This document shows, in pieces, positions 6,406-12,284 of a DNA stretch of 35,220 bases. The notes beneath the pieces were generated by a model. It was not told the origin of the DNA and ran no database searches. It was given only the letters and a program-made list of their open reading frames with translations. The DNA lies in assembly GCA_945861875.1 (NCBI GenBank), contig CAMAWC010000039.1, forward strand, positions 1 through 35,220, given 5' to 3'. Made by a program: the position numbers and the translations under genes. This stretch comes from Bordetella parapertussis (GTDB lineage Bacteria > Pseudomonadota > Gammaproteobacteria > Burkholderiales > SG8-39). How positions within the stretch are numbered: the first letter of the stretch is position 1; each line of letters opens with the position of its first letter.

Positions 6406-7950
6406 CTAAGCCTTGACGCCGGCAAGCAGTGCAGCGGCCAGTCGCGCGGCGGCGACGCTCGATTGCGCCACCAGCGCCCCGGCGGCGACAAGCGCCTTGT
6501 CCTGGACGGTGAGCGGTTGCGGGTCCTCGTCGGTGCCGCAGGCAAACGCAACGATGGCCAGTTCGCGGCCGCCTTTCGCGGCAATCGCTTTGGCTTCGCG
6601 AATCGCCGGCGCCAGCGCACCGGCGGGATCGGCGTGCGCGCCGTAACCGAGCACCACGTCGAGCAGGATCACCGCCACTTCCGGATCGGCCGCTTCCTTG
6701 AGCAGCCGCTCGATGCGCGCCGCCTGGTCGATCATCGGATGCGGACGGCCGACGGTGAATTCATCATCCCCGAGGTCGATGGCACTGTGCTCGCGGCTCG
6801 CCTGCTTGGGATTGGGCAACGCATCGGCCTTGTCCACCGGCACATTGGACCAGGTGCGCAGGCCGAGCTGCTTCCAGATCAGCTGGGCCTCGGTGCAAAA
6901 GGTGCCGCCAGAATAAAGCCCGCGCAGCCAGCGCTGGCTTTGGGAAAATTTTATGGTCGGTACCTTGGCCGCCTGTTCGGCGAGCGCGGCCTTGCCGCCG
7001 GCGAAGGACACCGCCTGGGCGGCGCAATCGAACAATGTCGCCACGGTGCGCACGTTGGCGGCACCGCCCTTGGCGTCGGATCCGAGGAACAACACCACCG
7101 CCGGTTTGCCGATGGCGGCGAGGCGCGCCATGACTTTTTCGGTTACCGCGGGCGCCGGCGGCTTGGAGACGATGGCGATGACCTTGGTCGCCGCATCGGC
7201 GGCCAGCACATCGAGCGCCTGCAGCATGGTGATGCCGCCTATGGCCGCATAGACATCGCGCCCGCCGGTGCCTATGGCCTGCGACACGCCGCCGCCGAGA
7301 CGGTGGATTTGCGTCGTCACTTCCTGCAGGCCGGTGCCCGAGGCGGCGACAATGCCTATGGATCCGCTGCGCACCACATTGGCAAATCCGAGGGGCACGC
7401 CGTTGATGATGGCGGTGCCGCAATCGGGCCCCATCACCAGCAGGCCTTTGCGCACGCCCACCTGCTTGATCGCGAGTTCATGCTCGATCGACACGTTGTC
7501 GCTGAACATGAACACATGCATGCCAAGGCGCAAGGCCTTGAGCGCCTCGGCGGCGGCGTAGGGTCCGGGCACCGAAATTTGCGCCAGGCCCGACTGCGTT
7601 CCGCCCGAATTGGCGCCCACCGCCATGGCGAGCGAGCGCGGCAGCATCGCGGCGACATCTGTGGCGCCGCCCTTGGCGGCACCGCCGGCGAGCAGGTGCT
7701 CGATCTCTGCAAGTGCATCGGCCATCACCGCGTCATCGGCCTCGACGAACATCATCACGTCGTTGGCGCCGGCGCCCGACACGGCCGCATCGAGCAGCCC
7801 GGCCTCGGCGAGGATGTCCTTGTTGGCGGCGGTGCCCATCAGCAGCGTGGCGCGCTTCACGCCCTCGCGCGCCTGCGCCGTCTCGGCAATGCGCATCAGC
7901 GCGACCGAGTCCTTGTAAAGATTGGGTTTGACGATATAGCGGATGGTCAC
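6406..7950 (-). CDS. allF: FdrA family protein, AllF subunit of oxamate carbamoyltransferase
   Basis: A 514-residue FdrA protein, related to acyl-CoA synthetases of the succinyl-CoA ligase alpha type. The family core is seen as VMGPDCGTAIINGVPLGFAN (about 172-191), GSIGIVAASGTGLQEVTTQI (196-215) and SQAIGTGGRDV (223-233), followed by the second ligase-like domain with VILLDVVLGYGAHADPAGAL. E. coli FdrA is a component of the AllFGH oxamate carbamoyltransferase. The gene leads the cluster; a TAAAAT box (8009-8014) and a leader hairpin (7969-7987) precede it. No allantoinase or ureidoglycolate gene is in the window, so the link to allantoin is inferred from the gene set alone. Confidence 0.9.
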   Translation of the reverse strand: MTIRYIVKPNLYKDSVALMRIAETAQAREGVKRATLLMGTAANKDILAEAGLLDAAVSGAGANDVMMFVEADDAVMADALAEIEHLLAGGAAKGGATDVAAMLPRSLAMAVGANSGGTQSGLAQISVPGPYAAAEALKALRLGMHVFMFSDNVSIEHELAIKQVGVRKGLLVMGPDCGTAIINGVPLGFANVVRSGSIGIVAASGTGLQEVTTQIHRLGGGVSQAIGTGGRDVYAAIGGITMLQALDVLAADAATKVIAIVSKPPAPAVTEKVMARLAAIGKPAVVLFLGSDAKGGAANVRTVATLFDCAAQAVSFAGGKAALAEQAAKVPTIKFSQSQRWLRGLYSGGTFCTEAQLIWKQLGLRTWSNVPVDKADALPNPKQASREHSAIDLGDDEFTVGRPHPMIDQAARIERLLKEAADPEVAVILLDVVLGYGAHADPAGALAPAIREAKAIAAKGGRELAIVAFACGTDEDPQPLTVQDKALVAAGALVAQSSVAAARLAAALLAGVKA

Positions 7951-7968
7951 GGCGGACTTTCACAAGCG

Positions 7969-7987
7969 GCCGGAAGGGGCTTCCGGC
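7969..7987. other. perfect 8-bp hairpin in the fdrA leader
   Basis: GCCGGAAG (7969-7976), a three-base loop and CTTCCGGC (7980-7987) form a perfect hairpin ending 19 bases before the fdrA ATG. On the plus strand it is followed by GTGTTTTTAT, but no plus-strand gene ends here, so it more likely folds in the fdrA leader RNA. Confidence 0.4.
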
Positions 7988-8008
7988 GCGGTGTTTTTAT
8001 GAGCGTGT

Positions 8009-8014
8009 ATTTTA
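8009..8014 (-). promoter_or_regulatory. possible -10 box for fdrA
   Basis: On the minus strand the context is GCGGTAAAATACACG; TAAAAT is a common betaproteobacterial -10 form. It lies about 60 bp upstream of the fdrA ATG. No good -35 box is seen at 17 bp, so an activator may be needed if this is the promoter. Confidence 0.35.
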
Positions 8015-8042
8015 CCGCGCAAAGGCTCAGCCGGCAGCCAAA

Positions 8043-8071
8043 CCCGCCCGGGCAAGCAGTGTACGGGCGGG
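8043..8071 (-). terminator. possible terminator downstream of tRNA-Ser
   Basis: CCCGCCCG and CGGGCGGG form an 8-bp GC-only stem. Read on the minus strand, about 115 bases after the tRNA-Ser 3' end, it is followed only by TTTGG, so it is a weak intrinsic terminator at best. Confidence 0.3.
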
Positions 8072-8186
8072 TGACATTACCCACACATCCAGACGGCAGA
8101 GGCTTGGCTGTATCTGGCCGCTGTGATCGGTTTGCACAGGCAGGGTGGAATTTCCGGCCTGATTTGGACGCGTCTGGATTCCAAAT

Positions 8187-8274
8187 TGGCGGAGGCGGTG
8201 AGATTCGAACTCACGAAGGGTTGCCCCTTGCCAGTTTTCAAGACTGGTGCAATCGACCACTCTGCCACACCTCC
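8187..8274 (-). tRNA. serT: tRNA-Ser(UGA)
   Basis: The 88-base gene includes an encoded CCA (TGG at 8187-8189 on the plus strand). The acceptor stem is GGAGGTG with CGCCTCC. The anticodon stem-loop is CCAGT-CTTGAAA-ACTGG with anticodon TGA. A long variable arm (GGGGCAACCC region) marks it as class II, and GTTCGAATC is the T loop. It reads UCA and, by wobble, other UCN codons. It bounds the accessory block on the left. Confidence 0.95.
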
Positions 8275-8285
8275 ACGCGGACCAT

Positions 8286-8291
8286 ATTTTA
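8286..8291 (-). promoter_or_regulatory. -10 box of tRNA-Ser
   Basis: Minus strand TAAAAT, in CGTAAAATATGG, ends 11 bases before the mature tRNA 5' end. That is suitable spacing for initiation a few bases upstream of it. A clear -35 is not visible. From here to 8512 I see no gene or repeat. Confidence 0.45.
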
Positions 8292-8512
8292 CGTTACAAA
8301 GGGCCCAATCCGGGCTGCAGCCATCGACCGGCACGCCAGTAACGCCTTCTACCGCCGAAAGCGAACAGGCTGCGTCCCTGCTTTCAACTTGCCTGGATGG
8401 GTCGCCCACTTTTTCAGCATGTCCCGCCGCTGCCTGATACATATCGCAGGGTTGCAGGCGGTACCCACAGCAGGCCAAAAATAATACCCGGTCCATCTAG
8501 AGCGGGTTCTGG

Positions 8513-8568
8513 TTGCGAAGTACCGCACAGAGGCATAGAATGTGTACGATATTACGAAAGAATACACA
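8513..8568 (+). promoter_or_regulatory. vapBC-2 promoter with inverted-repeat operator
   Basis: TTGCGA (8513-8518) and TAGAAT (8536-8541) are separated by 17 bp, a good sigma-70 promoter. Immediately after it, TGTGTA (8541-8546) and TACACA (8563-8568) form an inverted repeat spanning the predicted transcription start and reaching the base before the antitoxin ATG region. This is the expected place for autoregulation by a VapBC complex. Confidence 0.6.
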
Positions 8569-8570
8569 CC

Positions 8571-8765
8571 ATGCGCACCAATATCGTGATCGACGACAAA
8601 CTCATGAAGGACACGCTTCGGGTGACAGGATTGACAACCAAACGCGAAGCGGTGGAGCTCGGGCTTCGCACCTTGCTGCGCTTACGGCAGCAAGAGGAGA
8701 TACGGCGCTTTCGTGGCAGGCTTGACTGGGACGGTGACCTTGAGGCGATGAGGACTGATAGGTGA
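8571..8765 (+). CDS. vapB: VapB-family antitoxin
   Basis: A 64-residue protein starts MRTNIVIDDKLMKDTLRVTG. It matches the VapB antitoxin family: an N-terminal DNA-binding strand (TNIVIDD), helices with TTKREAVELGLRTLLRLRQQ, and a toxin-wrapping tail IRRFRGRLDWDGDLEAMRTDR. The ATG at 8571 is chosen because the frame upstream of it contains the promoter and operator. The last four bases (GTGA, 8762-8765) overlap the toxin start. It would inhibit the following PIN RNase and repress the operon through the operator at 8541-8568. Confidence 0.88.
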   Translation: MRTNIVIDDKLMKDTLRVTGLTTKREAVELGLRTLLRLRQQEEIRRFRGRLDWDGDLEAMRTDR

Positions 8766-9163
8766 TTTTGGTCGATTCCAGCGTTTGGATCGACTACTTT
8801 CGCGGGATACCGACTCCAGAGACAGAAAAGCTTGACGCGTTGCTTGGCACCGAGCCGATTGCGACCGGCGATCTGATTCTGACGGAAGTACTGCAAGGCT
8901 TTGTGAGTGACAAAGACTTCAACCAGGCCAAGAAACTTCTGACTTCACTGGTGATCGTGGATTTGGCGGGGCAAGACATAGCCATTCAAGCGGCAAAAAA
9001 CTTTCGCGCGCTGCGGTCGCTCGGCATTACCGTGCGCAAGACGATTGACACTGTGATTGCCACGCGGTGCATCGAGAGCAGGCTGTCCCTTCTATACAGC
9101 GACAGGGACTTCGATCCGTTTGTTGCGCACCTGCGCCTGCGTTCGGCGCTGGCAGGAGCCTGA
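8762..9163 (+). CDS. vapC: VapC-family PIN-domain ribonuclease toxin
   Basis: A 133-residue PIN-domain protein with a GTG start overlapping vapB. Visible catalytic acids are Asp5 in ILVDSSVWIDYFRG, Glu42 in LILTEVLQGF, Asp96 in RKTIDTVIATRCI and an Asp in LLYSDRDFDPF near residue 116. It is full length, so probably an active tRNA- or rRNA-cleaving toxin. Its 3' end runs into, and is antisense to, the broken mqsA fragment. It is unlike the VapC at 2228-2635 in sequence, so the two modules are independent acquisitions rather than a duplication. Confidence 0.92.
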   Translation: MILVDSSVWIDYFRGIPTPETEKLDALLGTEPIATGDLILTEVLQGFVSDKDFNQAKKLLTSLVIVDLAGQDIAIQAAKNFRALRSLGITVRKTIDTVIATRCIESRLSLLYSDRDFDPFVAHLRLRSALAGA

Positions 9164-9174
9164 GGTTTTTCTGC

Positions 9175-9259
9175 GCGGGATTGCGGGACCTTTGTAGGCG
9201 TAGGGCATGTCGCGCGTGTCACGCACCAATTTCGCCGCTCCGCAGTTTGGGCATTTCAT
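9175..9259 (-). pseudogene. mqsA: mqsA antitoxin fragment (N-terminal zinc-binding part only)
   Basis: From an ATG at 9259 the minus strand reads MKCPNCGAAKLVRDTRDMPY and then AYKG, the typical start of MqsA/YgiT antitoxins with the first CxxC zinc pair and the DTRDxPYxYKG motif. After that the similarity stops and the frame runs antisense into vapC, ending at 9092. The second CxxC and the DNA-binding helix-turn-helix are missing. The break at about 9180 abuts the vapC stop, so this looks like the junction of a deletion or insertion. The fragment starts 2 bp after the stop of the mqsR remnant, as expected for the intact operon order. Confidence 0.72.
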
Positions 9260-9261
9260 GG

Positions 9262-9363
9262 CTATAGCTCCTTGAACGAAACGATGAGAACCTCATCAAC
9301 CACTGTCAATTTCAGGTAGATCTCGCCGGCGCTTGTGACGGGCCGATATTCACCGACTCTCGA
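9262..9363 (-). pseudogene. mqsR: mqsR toxin fragment (C-terminal end only)
   Basis: In the frame ending at the TAG at 9262-9264 the minus strand encodes EYRPVTSAGEIYLKLTVVDE and then VLIVSFKEL. This is the C-terminal end of MqsR mRNA interferases, where YLKITVIxDVLIVSFKE is characteristic. About 33 codons remain before a TGA, roughly a third of the usual 98 residues. The catalytic part is lost. The fragment overlaps the end of the 75-residue ORF at 9350-9577 in another frame. Together with the mqsA fragment it marks a destroyed MqsRA module. Confidence 0.72.
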
Positions 9364-9577
9364 TCAGTCTCGCGACATCGCCATGGCATTCGGAACATTT
9401 ACCGACAAGCAGTAGATCCCCCACCTTGAACACACCCGAGAAGTTGGTGATGGTGACATCCCTTCGACGACTCCCGCACCACACATTCGAGAGCAACATT
9501 CTGCGGGTGTCAGTTGGAATGCTTTCCCACAGTTTGGCCGCAGAGCCGGTGAATTTTGGGATGGATTCGATTGGCAT
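9350..9577 (-). CDS. small conserved-type hypothetical protein with a Cys knuckle
   Basis: From the ATG at 9577 the product is 75 residues, starting MPIESIPKFTGSAAKLWESI. A TTG at 9607 would add ten residues. The C-terminal part reads LLLVGKCSECHGDVARLIES, a CxxC(H) knuckle as in small zinc ribbons, and the middle has SNVWCGSRRRDVTITNFSG. If the fold is a zinc ribbon, a second CxxC would be expected near WCGSRRR but only one Cys is present, so the site may be degenerate. I know of no function. It lies between the fic gene and the MqsRA remnants, on the same strand as both. Confidence 0.5.
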   Translation of the reverse strand: MPIESIPKFTGSAAKLWESIPTDTRRMLLSNVWCGSRRRDVTITNFSGVFKVGDLLLVGKCSECHGDVARLIESR

Positions 9578-9636
9578 GAATTCGAGCGTCTCGCTTGGGC
9601 TATACAATTGCGGAGTCTTTGATTAAGTCCCGAGGA

Positions 9637-10872
9637 CTATGCTGTTCGCTCAGGAAACAATCCCGGCATCCAACGCGATGCGAGCGTGGCAGGGAATGCG
9701 AGACGCAACGGCGCGCGCGTGCTTTCGGACGCGAGCACGCCCCGGTCTGTCAATGCCGCGACGATGCGGCGGGCCTGGCGGTCCCCGGTGCCGATGATCT
9801 CGGCGGCGTCCCCTCGCGGAAGTTCGCCACGATAGAGCAAGGCTTCGAGGACCGCGCTGGATTTTTGCGGCAGTCGGTCGAGGCGGATTTCCTCTTGCGC
9901 CCATATTAGGATACGCGCGCGCAACTGGTCGGGTTGCATCAACCCCTCCATAAAGGCAACCTGATCGATGCACGTCGTTAGGAAAAAACGCGTGAATTCC
10001 ACCAAACTTTCTTCGCTCAGATTGCCCCGCCCGTCAAGATCGTTGCGACGCTGCAGATCGCAGGCGGCAAGGTGTCCCTTGTAGGCATCCACATTGCGCG
10101 CAAGCCCGCGCGCAATGGACCACACCCCGCCGGTCTCAAGCGCTCCCAAAAGCGTCGCGTGCGAAACCAGCCTCGTCACGCGGCCATTGCCGTCCAGAAA
10201 AGGGTGAATCCATGCCAGACGGTGATGCGCGGCCGCCGCAGAAAGAATGGTCTCAGTCTTCCCGAGCCTCGAGTAGACAAATTCGAAGCGCTCCAGAAAA
10301 CGCGGCACGGCGGGTGCGCTGACGGGGACGTGCCGCCCGACCTTGACATCGCGATGGCGCAGCTCGCCTGGAACGATCCTTATCCTTTCCTTGGCCTTGG
10401 GATCCTCGACCCACAGGAGGTCCTCTGGCAGGTGTTCGCAAAACCGCCGGTGAATCTCGCAGATCGAGCTCGCTGCAACGGCGCCGCCTTTGAGGCCGCC
10501 ATTATCGATCCATTGCTGGACAGCGATATGCGCCTTCGCCTCTAACTGGAGATCGCGTTTTTGGGTGTCGTTGCTGTAGTCGCCCCTGAGTGCGCGCTCG
10601 ATATCGATCGGGTGGGTATCATGGCCTTCGATCAAGTTGCTGTAGTAGCAATTCATCGACCGCACAAGGTCGCCCAGCGAGGTAAGAATGCTTTCGGGCA
10701 ATGAGCGCCGGAAACCGGCGCTCCTCTGTGCCAATTCCAGCGCGAGATCGATCAGGCCCGAGCGATGCCGCGAGCCCTCAGCGACCAGCAACGGCTCCAT
10801 GAGCGAGGTGGTTTCACCCCGGTCTTTTTCCGCATTTATGTCCGCTTTAATGACCGGTTCTTTTTTAGACAT
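9637..10872 (-). CDS. fic: Fic-domain AMP-transferase with N-terminal inhibitory motif
   Basis: A 411-residue protein. The Fic core has HPFLDGNGR at residues 223-231, the full HPFx(D/E)GNGR catalytic and ATP-phosphate loop. SNLIEG at 78-83 matches the (S/T)xxxE(G/N) inhibitory helix, placed N-terminal to the core (class II Fic). The preceding LRHRDVKVGRHVPVSAP is the beta-flap region, and the C-terminus (about 335-385) looks like a winged helix (DAAEIIGTGDRQARRIVAAL). Such proteins transfer AMP to target proteins, often themselves, under control of the Glu in the inhibitory motif. All key residues are intact. The upstream region is very AT-rich, and codons 7-15 are repeated upstream of the start. 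Confidence 0.93.
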   Translation of the reverse strand: MSKKEPVIKADINAEKDRGETTSLMEPLLVAEGSRHRSGLIDLALELAQRSAGFRRSLPESILTSLGDLVRSMNCYYSNLIEGHDTHPIDIERALRGDYSNDTQKRDLQLEAKAHIAVQQWIDNGGLKGGAVAASSICEIHRRFCEHLPEDLLWVEDPKAKERIRIVPGELRHRDVKVGRHVPVSAPAVPRFLERFEFVYSRLGKTETILSAAAAHHRLAWIHPFLDGNGRVTRLVSHATLLGALETGGVWSIARGLARNVDAYKGHLAACDLQRRNDLDGRGNLSEESLVEFTRFFLTTCIDQVAFMEGLMQPDQLRARILIWAQEEIRLDRLPQKSSAVLEALLYRGELPRGDAAEIIGTGDRQARRIVAALTDRGVLASESTRAPLRLAFPATLASRWMPGLFPERTA

Positions 10873-10947
10873 AAGTAATTATATATCAATATGTTATATT
10901 CTTTATAACGTTCTTTTAGTCCGCATTTATGTCTGCTTTTATGACCG
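10829..10947 (-). repeat. 28-bp direct repeat: fic codons 7-15 copied upstream of the gene
   Basis: Positions 10829-10856 (inside fic) and 10920-10947 (upstream) match over 28 bp with two mismatches, 91 bp apart. In the gene this encodes VIKADINAE; the upstream copy reads VIKADINAD and then a stop. Between the copies lies an AT-rich stretch (10873-10915, with TATATC, TTATAT and TTATAA) that probably carries the fic promoter. The copies could be a gene-end duplication or paired operator sites. Confidence 0.7.
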
Positions 10948-11005
10948 CTCGTTGATTTCCGTCCAAAACTGAGCCACTTTGGGGTCGATTTAGCTCCCCG
11001 GCCAA
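10948..11005. other. intergenic stretch resembling an IS terminus
   Basis: The stretch TTGATTTCCGTCCAAAACTG followed by AGCCACTTTGGGG has the look of IS21-family ends, but there is no transposase and I see no matching partner end. It is recorded as a weak resemblance only. Confidence 0.22.
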
Positions 11006-11030
11006 TGTGCAGTCTCGGATAGCTATACAG

Positions 11031-11378
11031 TCACGCCATGATCCTGAATTCAGTTGCCATGGCAACCGGCCGAACTTGATTCTTTTCCCGTTTCATCTGG
11101 ACAAAACCGTAGTTGGACATTGTCTTGAGAGTGCGCGACAAATTGCTCGACTTGCGCCCTGTCAGTTCGGCAAGCGAGGAAATGGATTGCGGCTTGGCTT
11201 CTTGAATGACTTTCAACAGCACACGATTTTCGTCACTCAATACCTCGGCCAGTGAACGCATCGAAGTGAACCAGATTTTGGGGTCGGAGGGTTTGGGTTT
11301 GTATTCGCCCCGGGCGATGGACAACATCCGTTTGCGGATACCGGTCTGCGGCATGATGCCGATGACGATAGCTTTCAT
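11031..11378 (-). CDS. tumA: TumA-type antitoxin, winged-helix regulator
   Basis: A 115-residue protein with ACAGGAGAT just before its ATG. Residues of about 47-105 (LSDENRVLLKVIQEAKPQSI, SSLAELTGRKSSNLSRTLKTM, NYGFVQMKREKNQVRPVAMA) form a MarR/HVO_A0114-like winged helix, with the recognition helix at RKSSNLSRTLKTM. Such regulators are the antitoxin partners of TumE-family toxins, and here it directly follows one. It should bind the toxin and repress the operon, perhaps at the palindrome at 11773-11787. In the repaired toxin frame the tumE stop would overlap this ATG by 4 bp, so the pair was translationally coupled. Confidence 0.75.
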   Translation of the reverse strand: MKAIVIGIMPQTGIRKRMLSIARGEYKPKPSDPKIWFTSMRSLAEVLSDENRVLLKVIQEAKPQSISSLAELTGRKSSNLSRTLKTMSNYGFVQMKREKNQVRPVAMATEFRIMA

Positions 11379-11406
11379 GACTGTCTGATCTCCTGTAACA
11401 CGCGGT

Positions 11407-11778
11407 CTACTTCAGCGAAAAAATCAACCAACAGTTGTTGGGCGTCTTGAAACCCAGTTGTTGTGCGTCTTGAAACCCATAGGGCACGCCCTTGTCGCTG
11501 AAATGCCTGTGCTTGTGATCGTATGCCAATCGCCGGCCGGCAAATTTGAGTTTCTTGGACGGCTTCACCGCATGTGCGTTGTCGTAACCAAGAATGCGCT
11601 TCCCGTAAGGCTCATGCAATGTCAGCGAGTAACGAATGCCATGCGGAATTTCGTCGGTCACCGCTACACGCCACGCCTCAAGTTTGATCCAGTAGCCATC
11701 ACCTTGATCAAGGATCTGGTCGTGTAAATCGATGAGGGTAGCGATTCCGTAATCTTCACGCATGCTGGAACATATCAT
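11407..11778 (-). CDS. tumE: TumE-family toxin with frameshifted C-terminus
   Basis: The protein has the TumE (DUF6516-like) core: LIDLHDQILDQGDGYWIKLE, AWRVAVTDEIPHGIRYSLTL and GKRILGYDNAHAVKP. A 23-bp tandem duplication (11434-11479) near the 3' end shifts the frame, so the present protein ends QLGFKTPNNCWLIFSLK at 11407. Deleting one repeat unit restores QDAQQ followed by LLVDFFAEVDRVLQEIRQS, with a TGA at 11375-11377 overlapping the tumA ATG. The present toxin is therefore probably damaged. The start may be the ATG at 11778 or the one at 11763, since the operator-like palindrome overlaps the first. The family role is growth inhibition; the target is not evident here. Confidence 0.75.
   Translation of the reverse strand: MICSSMREDYGIATLIDLHDQILDQGDGYWIKLEAWRVAVTDEIPHGIRYSLTLHEPYGKRILGYDNAHAVKPSKKLKFAGRRLAYDHKHRHFSDKGVPYGFQDAQQLGFKTPNNCWLIFSLK
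11434..11479. repeat. 23-bp tandem duplication in tumE
   Basis: Two adjacent 23-bp units, 11434-11456 and 11457-11479, differ at one base (GTTGTTGGGCGTCTTGAAAC against GTTGTTGTGCGTCTTGAAAC, each followed by CCA). Because 23 is not a multiple of three, the second unit changes the reading frame of tumE. Confidence 0.95.
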
Positions 11779-11787
11779 CAGATGATA
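11773..11787. promoter_or_regulatory. palindromic operator candidate of tumE-tumA
   Basis: TATCATC-A-GATGATA is a perfect 7-bp inverted repeat around one base, located at the start of tumE. On the minus strand a TATTAT box lies immediately upstream of it. The position fits autoregulation by TumA. No convincing -35 is visible. Confidence 0.5.
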
Positions 11788-11802
11788 ATATCTTCCATCC
11801 AG

Positions 11803-11949
11803 TCACGCTTTGCGTCGCTGCAGCCGAATAACCTGCGCCCCTGTTTTCAGCTTATATAGATGCCTCAAGGTATAGGCCACCCCATCGAATACCCGCAAGG
11901 GTTTGCTCGACGGCTTTAATTTCTTAACGAACGCATCGCTTAACGGCAT
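11803..11949 (-). pseudogene. tyrosine integrase remnant beside tRNA-Ala
   Basis: From the ATG at 11949 the frame reads MPLSDAFVKKLKPSSKPLRV and then FDG. This matches the opening of P4-type phage and island integrases (MPLTDxFVxxxKPxxKPxxLFDGGGLYLxV). A one-base loss in the run of G after FDG then shifts the frame; in the shifted frame the next codons read GGLYLEASI followed by a stop. The remaining 350 or so residues, including the catalytic R-H-R-Y domain, are gone. It lies 155 bp from the 3' end of tRNA-Ala, the classical site for an island integrase, so it marks the old attachment site of a decayed island. Confidence 0.82.
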
Positions 11950-12037
11950 TCCGGGGGCATCGTCTTTTGAGAAATTGAAAATGCCCCCCAAAACGCTTTG
12001 GATTGAAATAGACCAAATGGGATAGTGTTGGAAAGAA

Positions 12038-12078
12038 AAAGGCCGGTTCTCCTATGAAGATTGGAGATTTCCGGCCTT
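12038..12078 (-). terminator. intrinsic terminator of tRNA-Ala
   Basis: AAGGCCGG (12039-12046) and CCGGCCTT (12071-12078) form an 8-bp stem, with an inner TCTCC/GGAGA pairing. Read on the minus strand, downstream of tRNA-Ala, the stem is followed by TTTTCTTTCC. It is a good rho-independent terminator about 27 bases after the tRNA, and separates the tRNA from the island side. Confidence 0.8.
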
Positions 12079-12104
12079 CTTTGAACACTGTTGGAAATGT
12101 GAAA

Positions 12105-12180
<76 letters not shown>

Positions 12181-12186
12181 ATTTGT

Positions 12187-12215
12187 ACCTTATCGCCGGG
12201 ATATTCTAGACGAAA
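12187..12215 (-). promoter_or_regulatory. promoter of tRNA-Ala
   Basis: On the minus strand TTTCGT (12215-12210) and TAAGGT (12192-12187) are 17 bp apart, and the tRNA 5' end lies 7 bases after the -10. A TAGAAT slightly upstream is an alternative -10 that would give a longer leader. Confidence 0.45.
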
Positions 12216-12284
12216 CAGACCCTTGCAGCAATCACCGCGAGCGGCGCGATGCTATGATAAACGCTGAACTTCAAGGAAGCCGCC

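Noticed and set aside
8027-8260. Minus-strand ORF reading VDCTSLENWQGATLREFESH
   Set aside because: This is the familiar false translation of a tRNA-Ser gene.
6463-8484. Long plus-strand reading frame opposite fdrA running through the tRNA-Ser gene
   Set aside because: It is a GC-driven antisense frame with a His/Arg/Gly-rich, low-information product, and it crosses a tRNA; fdrA on the other strand is well supported.
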